Assembly (NCBI RefSeq): GCF_020819555.1 | Contig: NZ_JAJHJB010000004.1 | Span: 124,001 to 188,000 of the forward strand | Source: Pelosinus baikalensis | GTDB lineage: Bacteria; Bacillota; Negativicutes; DSM-13327 | Length of the DNA: 64,000 nucleotides | Direction: 5' to 3' | Shown: positions 8,561-16,251 of the stretch, in pieces | Layout: every line of letters starts with the position of its first letter | How positions within the stretch are numbered: the stretch's first letter is position 1 | Program-made: the position numbers and the translations under genes | The notes under the pieces: generated by a model | Databases searched by the model: none | The model's input: the letters and a program-made list of their open reading frames with translations, nothing else | Told to the model about the DNA's origin: nothing

Positions 8561-9376
8561 ATGGGATATTTTATTGAAGTGGAGCCAAACGTAAATCTTT
8601 ATGTGGAAGATGTCAACCCGGGAAGCTGTAAGACCATTGTATTTATACATGGTTGGCCTGCCAATCATAGAATGTTTGAATATCAATTTGACCAGCTCCC
8701 GGCAATGGGCTATCGCTGTATCGGAATTGATCTTAGAGGGTTCGGCAATTCGGATAAGCCTTGGGGAGGCTATGACTACGATCAATCGGCAGATGATATT
8801 CGATGTGTGGTTGAAGCCCTTGGTTTGGAGAACTTTGTACTTGGAGGACATTCTACAGGGGGAGGCATTGTGATTCGCTACATGGCCCGTCACAATGGCT
8901 ATGGGGTAGCAAAGCTTGCCCTTTTTGCAGCTGCAGCTCCAAGTTTGATTCAACGTCCGTATTTTCCTCATGGCTTAAGGAAAGAGGATGTAGATAAAAT
9001 CATTCAAGACACACTGAATGATCGTCCCAAAATGCTTAGGGGCTTTGGAGATATGTTTTTCTTTCAGTATGTATCTCAGCCTTTCTCAGACTGGTTCTTT
9101 CAATTAGGACTACAAGCGGCAGGCTGGTCTACCGCTGCGGTTGCAAACTCGTGGCTAGATGAAGAAAGGCTCTTTTCCGATCTTGAAGCCATATGCGTTC
9201 CTACATTAATTCTTCATGGCATTCATGATAAAGTTTGCCTGTTTCCATTAGCTATTGCACAACATGAAGGAATTAGAAATTCTAAACTTGTACCCTTTAA
9301 ATACAGCGGTCACGGATTGTTCTATGACCAGCGGGATAAGTTCAATAAGGAATTGGTGCAATTTGTGGAGGAATGA
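8561..9376 (+). CDS. Alpha/beta hydrolase (haloperoxidase/esterase-like)
   Basis: 271 residues. The nucleophile elbow is GGHSTGG near residue 109, the oxyanion region IHGWPANHRMFEYQ is near residue 29, the acid is in HGIHDKVC and the catalytic His in YSGHGLFYDQ near the C-terminus. The order and length fit the non-heme haloperoxidase/arylesterase group of alpha/beta hydrolases. There is no signal peptide, so it is cytoplasmic. GGAG lies 8 nt before the ATG at 8561; an in-frame GTG at 8552 is less likely. The substrate cannot be inferred. Confidence 0.85.
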   Translation: MGYFIEVEPNVNLYVEDVNPGSCKTIVFIHGWPANHRMFEYQFDQLPAMGYRCIGIDLRGFGNSDKPWGGYDYDQSADDIRCVVEALGLENFVLGGHSTGGGIVIRYMARHNGYGVAKLALFAAAAPSLIQRPYFPHGLRKEDVDKIIQDTLNDRPKMLRGFGDMFFFQYVSQPFSDWFFQLGLQAAGWSTAAVANSWLDEERLFSDLEAICVPTLILHGIHDKVCLFPLAIAQHEGIRNSKLVPFKYSGHGLFYDQRDKFNKELVQFVEE

Positions 9377-9413
9377 AATCTTTTAACATTTGAATAGACA
9401 GCCGTGAATGTAT

Positions 9414-9449
9414 AATGCCCCTTGGTCAGTGATTGACCAAGGGGCATTG
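9414..9449 (+). terminator. Strong hairpin terminator after hydrolase gene
   Basis: AATGCCCCTTGGTCA / TGACCAAGGGGCATT form a perfect 15-bp stem with a 6-nt loop. The T-run is weak. It abuts element C copy 2. Confidence 0.65.
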
Positions 9450-9450
9450 A

Positions 9451-9616
9451 CTAGTAGTCCACCAAGCCTAAATCCATGGTGTTCTTGTCGCAATATTTCC
9501 CGTCCAGCTTCGTTATCGTCACCTTGCATATGTCCGATATGCGCGGCTCCTCCGCCTTGCTGGACGAAAAATCTCGCACAATTCATCCCATAGCTTTGGT
9601 CTTGGCGGACTACTAG
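9451..9616. repeat. MITE-like element family C, copy 2 (long form)
   Basis: The ends are CTAGTAGTCCACCAAG (9451-9466) and CTTGGCGGACTACTAG (9601-9616), inverted with one mismatch. Read on the minus strand it contains GTCCAGC...GCTGGAC, GCATAT...ATATGC and the GCGGAGGAGCCGCGCA core shared with 1271-1372. The short ORFs across it look incidental. The stop codon of the FAH gene lies inside its right end, suggesting insertion into that gene's 3' end. Confidence 0.65.
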
Positions 9617-10527
9617 CCTACTGTGTTAATTAATGTTCCCAGACCAGTAATTGATAGTTCCAGTTTGTCTCCAGGCTTCAAAAATACAGGAGGTGTTGAA
9701 TAGGCTCCGACCCCGGCGGGGGTGCCGGTAGAGATAATATCTCCGGGTTCAAGAGTGATACCAGAGGAAATCGTACTGATAAGTGTTGGAATGTCAAAAA
9801 TTAGAGAATTCGTGTTAGCATGCTGTCTTAGCTCGCCGTTTACCTTTAATGTTACCGTTAGGTCATTGACCGAAGGAACAGAAGTCTTGTGAACAAGGAA
9901 GGGACCCATTGGTGCTGTAGTATCAAGACTTTTGCCGCGAAACCACTGCTGGTGACGCTTTTGTAAATCCCGCGCCGTCACATCATTAAGAATGGTATAG
10001 CCAAATACATAGTCCATTGCCTCTTCTTTGCTAACATAGGAAGCCTTCTTCCCAATGATTACAGCCAGCTCTACCTCGTAATCCAAAGCACTTGTAACTT
10101 GGCTATGACTGTTAATGATATCGCCAGGACCAATTACCGTGGTGGGAGCCTTGGTAAAGATAACTGGATATTTAGGGATGGCCACACTCGGGTCGGCGCT
10201 TTTGTCACCCTCCATAGCGTGTTCGGCATAGTTTTTGCCAATGCAGAAAATATTTTTGGCAGGACGAGGAATTGGCGCCACAATCCGGATGTTGTCCGGT
10301 GACAGCAGAAATGGAAGATCGCTTTGTGCTTCCACTGATTTCACGATCGACTTGACTCGCTGTAAAGCTAATTCACCTTGTTGAATAAGAGAGAGTAGCG
10401 CAGCTGGTAATATGGTTTGACCATAAAAATGATGCTCGGCGGTCAGCAGAGGAATGATCTGTTTCTGATCTGCTGTGAAGAGGCCTATTTCTTCTTGACC
10501 GTTAGATTGATATGTTAAAAAATGCAT
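9613..10527 (-). CDS. Fumarylacetoacetate hydrolase (FAH) family protein
   Basis: 304 residues. The conserved FAH core is clear: FCIGKNYAEHA, PVIFTKAP, LDYEVELAVIIGKKA with metal-binding acidic residues, GYTILNDVTARDLQ, and near the C-terminus GDIISTGTPAGVG. The family includes 2-keto-4-pentenoate hydratases, 5-oxopent-3-ene-1,2,5-tricarboxylate decarboxylases and oxaloacetate tautomerases; the exact reaction is unclear. The ATG at 10527 is preceded by GAGGAGGG, and the upstream in-frame extension has no support. The protein ends ...LINTVG, with its TAG inside repeat element C, so a few native C-terminal residues may be lost. Confidence 0.85.
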   Translation of the reverse strand: MHFLTYQSNGQEEIGLFTADQKQIIPLLTAEHHFYGQTILPAALLSLIQQGELALQRVKSIVKSVEAQSDLPFLLSPDNIRIVAPIPRPAKNIFCIGKNYAEHAMEGDKSADPSVAIPKYPVIFTKAPTTVIGPGDIINSHSQVTSALDYEVELAVIIGKKASYVSKEEAMDYVFGYTILNDVTARDLQKRHQQWFRGKSLDTTAPMGPFLVHKTSVPSVNDLTVTLKVNGELRQHANTNSLIFDIPTLISTISSGITLEPGDIISTGTPAGVGAYSTPPVFLKPGDKLELSITGLGTLINTVG

Positions 10528-10793
10528 GCAAGTATCCCTCCTCTTAAAAAATAGTATACAAAATTTAACATAATCCCATTTTACAGTTTTGTCAATCACT
10601 ATATGAGAAAAATCTAAAACGTTATTCTCATTATTAGGGAAATGTTTCATAGTAAAGCAGCTCTGGTAAAATAAAAGCTTTTGTATGCTCGGGGAATAGA
10701 GGCTTCACCTTTGTCCCTGACGAAGTTTATAGATAGTAAGTAGGAATAAGTAGAGTGGTTTTTTAGGGGAATTTATGGAGGGGGATTTTTAAT

Positions 10794-11804
10794 ATGAAAA
10801 TTGCAATCATTTCACCAATTGCATGGAGGACGCCGCCTAGGCATTATGGTCCTTGGGAGAGAGTCGTTTCGTTATTGGCAGAGGGACTTGTGAAAGAGGG
10901 GATTGATGTAACACTCTATGCTACTGGCGATTCATTAACCAATGCGAAGCTTCGTAGTGTGTGCAAAGCGCCCTATGAAGAAGACAAAGAACTGGATGCT
11001 AAAGTTTGGGAATCTTTGCATATATCCGAAATCATGGAGCAGGCAGATGAATTTGACATCATACATAACAATTATGATTTTCTGCCTCTGACCTATAGCA
11101 GTCTTATAAAAACACCTGTTATAACAACGATACATGGATTTTCCTCGCCTAAAATTTTGCCTGTGTATAGAAAATATAACAAAAAAACACACTATGTTTC
11201 TATTAGTAATGCGGACCGGCATGAAGATCTTGATTATATAAGGACTGTGTACCATGGTATTGATATCGAAAAATTCACATTCAACAAAGAACAGGGCAAT
11301 TATTTAGTTTATTTTGGAAGAATACATAGGGACAAGGGAACTTGGGAGGCAATACAAGTTGCTAAAAGAGCAAAAATGAAGCTGGTTATTGCTGGTATTA
11401 TACAGGATAAGTCCTATTACGAAAATGATGTAGAGCCATATCTTAATGATGACGTATGCTATATTGGCTCCGTAGGTCCTGAAGAAAGAAATAGAGTACT
11501 GGGTAATGCATACGCATTGTTACATCCCATTCATTTTAATGAACCTTTTGGTCTTAGTATTGTGGAGTCAATGGCATGCGGAACACCTGTCCTTGCATTT
11601 AATAAAGGTTCGATGCCTGAAATTATTCAGGATGGCGTGAATGGGCTTATTGTGTCTGATGTGGAAGAAATGGCTGAGAAAATTAAAGATGTCAGAAATA
11701 TTTCACGGGAAGTCTGCCGCAAAACGGTTGAATGCAAATTTACACAGGAGCAAATGGTAAAACAATATATTGAGGTTTACAAAGAAATATTAAAAAAATT
11801 ATAG
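10794..11804 (+). CDS. Glycosyltransferase family 4 protein
   Basis: 336 residues, GT-B fold. The N-terminal domain opens MKIAIISPIAWRTPPRHYGPWE. The C-terminal GT4 nucleotide-sugar site has YFGRIHRDKG near residue 175 and the EPFGLSIVESMACGTPV signature around residue 250. It begins a run of six plus-strand genes centred on mannose metabolism, so GDP-mannose is a reasonable but unproven donor. GGAGGGGG lies upstream of the ATG. There is no signal peptide; it is cytoplasmic. Confidence 0.88.
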   Translation: MKIAIISPIAWRTPPRHYGPWERVVSLLAEGLVKEGIDVTLYATGDSLTNAKLRSVCKAPYEEDKELDAKVWESLHISEIMEQADEFDIIHNNYDFLPLTYSSLIKTPVITTIHGFSSPKILPVYRKYNKKTHYVSISNADRHEDLDYIRTVYHGIDIEKFTFNKEQGNYLVYFGRIHRDKGTWEAIQVAKRAKMKLVIAGIIQDKSYYENDVEPYLNDDVCYIGSVGPEERNRVLGNAYALLHPIHFNEPFGLSIVESMACGTPVLAFNKGSMPEIIQDGVNGLIVSDVEEMAEKIKDVRNISREVCRKTVECKFTQEQMVKQYIEVYKEILKKL

Positions 11805-11938
11805 TTAATAAGGAATAAAAAGCTCTTGGGCATTACAAATAGAGGATTAATTTATGCATATGTCCTGCTATAAATCAGAATATTGTTAAAAAATGTTCAA
11901 TAGAAATGGATGATTGTTTATTCAGGAAAAACGGTTAT

Positions 11939-11967
11939 TTGACGGAAATGATTATTTGTAGTATAAT
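11939..11967 (+). promoter_or_regulatory. Sigma-A promoter of GH130 gene
   Basis: TTGACG at 11939-11944, a 17-bp spacer, and TATAAT at 11962-11967. It leaves a leader of about 140 nt before the GH130 start. Confidence 0.65.
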
Positions 11968-11976
11968 AAAACATAA

Positions 11977-12102
11977 ATCGTTTGAACCTACTGTCTGACG
12001 ATTAGTAACAATACCATATTGTGTTTTAACCGCCACGGGATATACAGACTGGGTGTGAGATATCACACTTGCCGGCAACGCGCCGAATATCCAAACGTAG
12101 GG
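11977..12102 (+). promoter_or_regulatory. Candidate structured 5' leader of GH130 gene
   Basis: Several nested complementarities occur between promoter and start. CGTTTG near 11978 pairs with CAAACG near 12094, and GGATAT with ATATCC. Inside these are a GTGTGA-GATA-TCACAC hairpin and the palindrome TTGCCGGCAA. The multibranch shape suggests a regulatory RNA, but I match it to no known riboswitch. Confidence 0.35.
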
Positions 12103-12112
12103 GGGTTTTTTT

Positions 12113-13123
12113 ATGGATAAAAATAGGTTTGGCACTCAGTTGGAAAATGATAATCATACATTTATAGAACTGTTTAAGCGGCATCCAAAGAATCCGATTT
12201 TGACAGCGAAAGACTGGCCCTATCCTGCGCATTCAGTATTCAATCCAGCAGCCACTATGTTTCACGGTAAAGTATTGTTGCTGGCTCGTGTAGAGGATAG
12301 ACGAGGTTTTTCCCACCTGACTAAGGCGATTAGTGATGATGGAGTCAGCAATTGGCAGATTGACAGAGTGCCAACGCTGGAATCAGATCCGTTAAATTAT
12401 CCGGAGGAACGGTGGGGAATTGAAGATCCTAGGATTACTTGGCTTGCTGAACTAAATAAGTGGGCGATAACCTATACTGCTTACTCTCGTCGTGGACCAC
12501 TTGTAGCGATGGCACTGACAAATGACTTTATCACGTTTGAGCGGATCGGACCGCTCATGCCGCCGGAAGACAAAGATGCCGCACTTTTTCCTCGTCGAAT
12601 ACAGGGAAAATGGGTCCTGATTCATCGGCCAATTACTACTAATTATGTACCAGGTTCTCACATCTGGTTATCATATTCTGATAGTAACTTTACCCATTGG
12701 GGAGACCGCCAGGTGGTAATGCACGCCCGTCGAGGTGGCTGGTGGGATGGTGGAAAAATTGGTCTTGCAGCGCCACCTATCGAGACTGCTGAAGGCTGGA
12801 TACTCTTGTATCACGGGGTGCGCCAAACAGCTTCTGGTTCGATTTACCGAATCGGCCTGGCATTACTGGATCTGGATAATCCGGCAAAGGTATTGCACCG
12901 CACTGATGAATGGGTCTTTGGTCCAACGGAAGGGTATGAACGGGAGGGGGACGTTGATGACGTCGTTTTTCCAAGCGGCTGGGTGTTAGACGATAAGACC
13001 GGATTGCTTAAAATGTACTATGGGGGGGCCGATTCTTGTATTGCCTTGGCTACTGCCAGCGTAGGGGATTTGCTGGAATATATAAAAAAGTGTCCAGAAC
13101 CCTTAGATGAAGCGCTTTATTAG
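12113..13123 (+). CDS. Glycoside hydrolase family 130 (beta-mannoside phosphorylase-like)
   Basis: 336 residues, a five-bladed beta-propeller of GH130 size. Key motifs are HPKNPIL, SVFNPAATMFHGKVLLLARVE with the substrate-binding Arg, WGIEDPRIT containing the probable catalytic Asp, and GGWWDGGKIG. GH130 enzymes phosphorolyse beta-linked mannosides to mannose 1-phosphate, which would feed or balance ManC in this cluster. No signal peptide; cytoplasmic. AGGGGGG lies about 8 nt before the ATG, separated by a T-run. Confidence 0.88.
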   Translation: MDKNRFGTQLENDNHTFIELFKRHPKNPILTAKDWPYPAHSVFNPAATMFHGKVLLLARVEDRRGFSHLTKAISDDGVSNWQIDRVPTLESDPLNYPEERWGIEDPRITWLAELNKWAITYTAYSRRGPLVAMALTNDFITFERIGPLMPPEDKDAALFPRRIQGKWVLIHRPITTNYVPGSHIWLSYSDSNFTHWGDRQVVMHARRGGWWDGGKIGLAAPPIETAEGWILLYHGVRQTASGSIYRIGLALLDLDNPAKVLHRTDEWVFGPTEGYEREGDVDDVVFPSGWVLDDKTGLLKMYYGGADSCIALATASVGDLLEYIKKCPEPLDEALY

Positions 13124-13230
13124 TCAGAGTCGTTGCTAAAATCAGACGTTACTCTTCATTAGATACCTAAGCTGAAAATAAAAAGACTATAACATGTGAC
13201 CATGAGTCTTGAAGAAAGGAAGAGAATAAA

Positions 13231-13275
13231 ATGAATTTTATAAAAAATTTACTAATTTTCACGGGTGAAATATGA
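13231..13275 (+). CDS. 14-residue leader ORF, possibly coupled to next gene
   Basis: ATG at 13231, encoding MNFIKNLLIFTGEI, has AAGGAAGAG six nt upstream. Its stop overlaps the start of the next gene as ATGA, so it could couple translation of that gene. No homology is expected at this size; the call rests on the ribosome site and overlap alone. Confidence 0.3.
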   Translation: MNFIKNLLIFTGEI

Positions 13276-13616
13276 AACTATATCACTTTACGACAGAGGA
13301 GAATTTGGAACAAATATTGGAGCACGGCTGCCTTAACCAGTCAGGTGGAGGAGTTGTATGGCTAACTAAGAACAAGGAACTAGAAGCGCAGGAATGGTCT
13401 GGGGGAAATAATGCTACGATTAGAATCAGCGTGTCACTTCTTAACATATCACATTTTGGTAAGAACGCGCCGCCGCAGAAACTAGTAGAAGGTGCAAAGG
13501 ATTGGTATACAACATGTCAGCCGATCCCGCAGAAACTATGGATTGATGTTGAATCTCTCAGAAAAGGCCATTGGGGGATTCATAAAGGACTAAGCTATAA
13601 AAATAGAAAAATGTAA
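13272..13616 (+). CDS. Small hypothetical protein, ADP-ribosyltransferase-like N-terminus
   Basis: 114 residues. The start LYHFTTEENLEQILEHG followed by VVWLT near residue 30 looks like the first strands of ART-fold proteins (the Y/H-F-T...N-L-x-x-I-L-x-x-G pattern). No clear catalytic Glu motif is visible, so activity is uncertain. It is rich in Trp and interrupts the glycan cluster between GH130 and a glycosyltransferase. It could be an unrelated insertion. Confidence is high that it is a gene and low for function. Confidence 0.55.
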   Translation: MKLYHFTTEENLEQILEHGCLNQSGGGVVWLTKNKELEAQEWSGGNNATIRISVSLLNISHFGKNAPPQKLVEGAKDWYTTCQPIPQKLWIDVESLRKGHWGIHKGLSYKNRKM

Positions 13617-13622
13617 TGACTG

Positions 13623-13693
13623 ATAATGGTCATCAACAGTGGATCTAGAAGACATCTAAAGGTGTTTCAAATTGCTGGTGATGACCATTTTTG
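13623..13693 (+). terminator. Long-loop hairpin terminator
   Basis: ATAATGGTCATCA at 13623 pairs with TGATGACCATTTTT ending near 13692, with a second inner pairing. It separates the small ORF from the next glycosyltransferase gene. Confidence 0.6.
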
Positions 13694-13828
13694 CTAAGAT
13701 GTGCGTACAATGGTGGTTTGCGCTTTGTTGAAGTTTGGTACAATCCAAGTTTGTAAAAGTAGATTAATGAATATAACCAGCGTAAATCGATAAGATGCAG
13801 CTAAACATCTATAAAAAGGCTGCTCAAA

Positions 13829-15061
13829 ATGAAGGAGATAAAGAAAATGGTTGGAGAAAATAGAATCAAGAATATTGGTTTTTTAAGTACGTATCCTCCT
13901 CGAGAATGCGGACTAGCTACATTTACGGAAGACCTAATAAACGAAATTAATAAAATAACATTGGTTAGGCCCAGTGTCATTGCAGTAGTAGATAAGGAAG
14001 AGTATACAAATTCAAAGGTACATTATAAATTGAGCCAGCACGATCGTACAAGCTATATAAAGACCGCAGCATGGGCCAATGATAATTTGGATCTTTTAGT
14101 TATTGAACATGAATATGGGATCTTTGGCGGCGAATGTGGCGAATACATTATTGATTTAGCGAAAGGACTAAAAATTCCTTTTATTGTTACAACACATACT
14201 GTATTGCTAGAACCATCTTTGAAGCAATGTACTGTCCTCAGGGATCTAGGGAGGCTTAGCACAAAGGTCGTGACTATGGCGCAAAGTTCCATTTCCATAT
14301 TGGCAGGGACGTATAGTATCGAGTCAGAGAAGATTGTGTTCATACCTCATGGCGTTCCTAATATGAAGGTTGAATCCCGTGAAAAATTGAAAGCCCGACA
14401 TGGTTTGCAGAAAAAGGAAGTTATTAGCAGCTTTGGACTCATTAGCCCAGCGAAAGGTATCGAGTATGGAATTGAAGCGGTGGCGAAGGTTGTCCCGGAT
14501 TATAAAAATCTGATGTATCTGATTCTTGGTAAGACTCATCCATGCGTCAAAGAAAGCATGGGCGAAACATACAGGCAGAGTCTGATGGATTTAGCACAAA
14601 GCCTTGGGGTGCAAAATAACATTCGATTTATTGATAAATACCTGACAAAAGAAGAAGTAATTACCTATCTTCACATGTCTGATATGTATCTGACGCCTTA
14701 TCTATCAAAAGAGCAGGCAGTCAGCGGAACGCTGGCATACGCCATGGGGTGTGGACGAGTAATTGTATCAACTCCATACCGATATGCAGAGGAAATGCTG
14801 GGAGACGGTCGTGGAATGCTTAGCAAATTTAGAGATTCTGACTCAATTGCATCATGTATTCGAACGGTACTCGGGAACTCACCTGGAAAGAAAGCAATGG
14901 AGATGAAAACATTGGCAGTTGGTCAGACAATGACCTGGTCTACTGTAGCAAAGCAATATGTTCAGTTATGCGCGGATAGTATTCAACCAGCCCGGCGCTT
15001 ACTTCCAAAATCCCATCCCCATCTTACGATCGCTAAGCAAAGCGGAATGAGGGCTATATAA
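13829..15061 (+). CDS. Glycosyltransferase (GT4-like)
   Basis: 410 residues, GT-B fold. The N-terminus has GFLSTYPPRECGLATFTEDL (residues ~16-35), a pattern common in mannosyltransferase-like proteins paired with the protein encoded next. EHEYGIFGGECGEYI is near residue 93, and the C-terminal half has SSFGLISPAKGIEYGIEA and SGTLAYAMGCGRVIVSTPY. The stop overlaps the next start (TAATG), so the two are translationally coupled. Donor and acceptor are unknown; neighbours point to a mannose-containing glycan. Confidence 0.83.
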   Translation: MKEIKKMVGENRIKNIGFLSTYPPRECGLATFTEDLINEINKITLVRPSVIAVVDKEEYTNSKVHYKLSQHDRTSYIKTAAWANDNLDLLVIEHEYGIFGGECGEYIIDLAKGLKIPFIVTTHTVLLEPSLKQCTVLRDLGRLSTKVVTMAQSSISILAGTYSIESEKIVFIPHGVPNMKVESREKLKARHGLQKKEVISSFGLISPAKGIEYGIEAVAKVVPDYKNLMYLILGKTHPCVKESMGETYRQSLMDLAQSLGVQNNIRFIDKYLTKEEVITYLHMSDMYLTPYLSKEQAVSGTLAYAMGCGRVIVSTPYRYAEEMLGDGRGMLSKFRDSDSIASCIRTVLGNSPGKKAMEMKTLAVGQTMTWSTVAKQYVQLCADSIQPARRLLPKSHPHLTIAKQSGMRAI

Positions 15062-16203
15062 TGAACCAATTAGGCAACGTCTTTGATGACGCACATATCT
15101 TTCGTATGACCGATGATACGGGTATGTTTCAACATACCCGTTACAATGTTCCTGATTTGGCTAAAGGGTATACCACTGACGACAATGCCCGGGCATTAAT
15201 TATGGCAGTGATGCTTTATGAAACGAGACGCAAGCCCGAATACCTCGTATTAATTTATCGCTACCTGGCATTTATTTTGTATGCCCAGAATGAAAATGGT
15301 CATTTTCGGAACTTTATGACATATGGTCGTCAATTCACGGAAGCAGAAGGATCGGAAGAATGCTTTGGTCGCTGCCTCTGGGCTTTAGGATATACATTGG
15401 CTTCACCAGTAATGCCCGGTGGGATAAAGGATGCATGTACGAGTGCGATCACCCGTGCATTACCGATTATTTCTTCTCTTAAATGCCTGCGGGGACAGGC
15501 ATATGTTCTGATCGGTCTTGGTCTTATCCCAGATATAAAAAGGGATAGCCTTATTCTTAAGCTCGCAGATGCTATTGGAAATTGCTTTGAGCAGTGCTCT
15601 GGAGAAAATTGGAAATGGTTCGAAGACAGCCTGACTTACGATAATGGGGTTCTGCCGTGGGCTATGTTCGTGGCTTCCTATCAAACAGGGCAGGAACGCT
15701 TTCTCCATATCGGGCGTGAAAGTATGGAATTTCTCGACCAAGATGCTTTTCGGGATGGCTTTTTCCGACCAGTGGGTTGCAGAGGATGGCGGATGCGGGG
15801 GGCTGAACCGGCATTATATGACCAGCAGCCAGTCGAGGCATCCATGTCCACACTAGCTCATTTGGCTGCTTATAAGGTGACTGGTGATGAATCTATGCTG
15901 GAATTGGCCAGACGAAGTTTTGCCTGGTATTTGGGGGAAAATTCTCGCAATGAAAGTTTAATTGATGCAGAAACTGGTGGCTGCTTTGATGGCATTATGG
16001 TTGAGGGCTTGAACCGTAATCAAGGTGCTGAAAGTATTGTTGGCTATGCAATCGCTAATCTGGCTTTGGATAATGCAGCATCAGCACCATTGGGGATTCA
16101 TGACCAATTTTTACAAAACACAGAAGAAGCATCACCGCAATCTAATTGGAGAAGATTGGGGAAAGTTATTTTACCTTCATGGCGTCAAGCCAATCGCAAA
16201 TAA
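15061..16203 (+). CDS. Alpha/alpha-barrel protein associated with mannan glycosyltransferases
   Basis: 380 residues. It opens NQLGNVFDDAHIFRMTDDTGMFQH and continues with GYTTDDNARALIMAVML; repeated helical segments rich in Trp suggest an (alpha/alpha)6 toroid as in glycosidases and epimerases. Related proteins are often annotated as glycosyltransferase because they are fused or adjacent to GT4 domains. The TDD and acidic pockets could be catalytic, but I cannot assign a reaction. The start codon overlaps the upstream stop by 1 nt. Confidence 0.7.
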   Translation: MNQLGNVFDDAHIFRMTDDTGMFQHTRYNVPDLAKGYTTDDNARALIMAVMLYETRRKPEYLVLIYRYLAFILYAQNENGHFRNFMTYGRQFTEAEGSEECFGRCLWALGYTLASPVMPGGIKDACTSAITRALPIISSLKCLRGQAYVLIGLGLIPDIKRDSLILKLADAIGNCFEQCSGENWKWFEDSLTYDNGVLPWAMFVASYQTGQERFLHIGRESMEFLDQDAFRDGFFRPVGCRGWRMRGAEPALYDQQPVEASMSTLAHLAAYKVTGDESMLELARRSFAWYLGENSRNESLIDAETGGCFDGIMVEGLNRNQGAESIVGYAIANLALDNAASAPLGIHDQFLQNTEEASPQSNWRRLGKVILPSWRQANRK

Positions 16204-16251
16204 AATAAATATTGGGCGGTAATTCAGCATAAAAAGGAATGTGATGATCCT

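Noticed and set aside
9383..9593. Two opposed ORFs of 61-67 residues
   Set aside because: Both fall inside element C copy 2 and the neighbouring hairpin; no ribosome site and no family.
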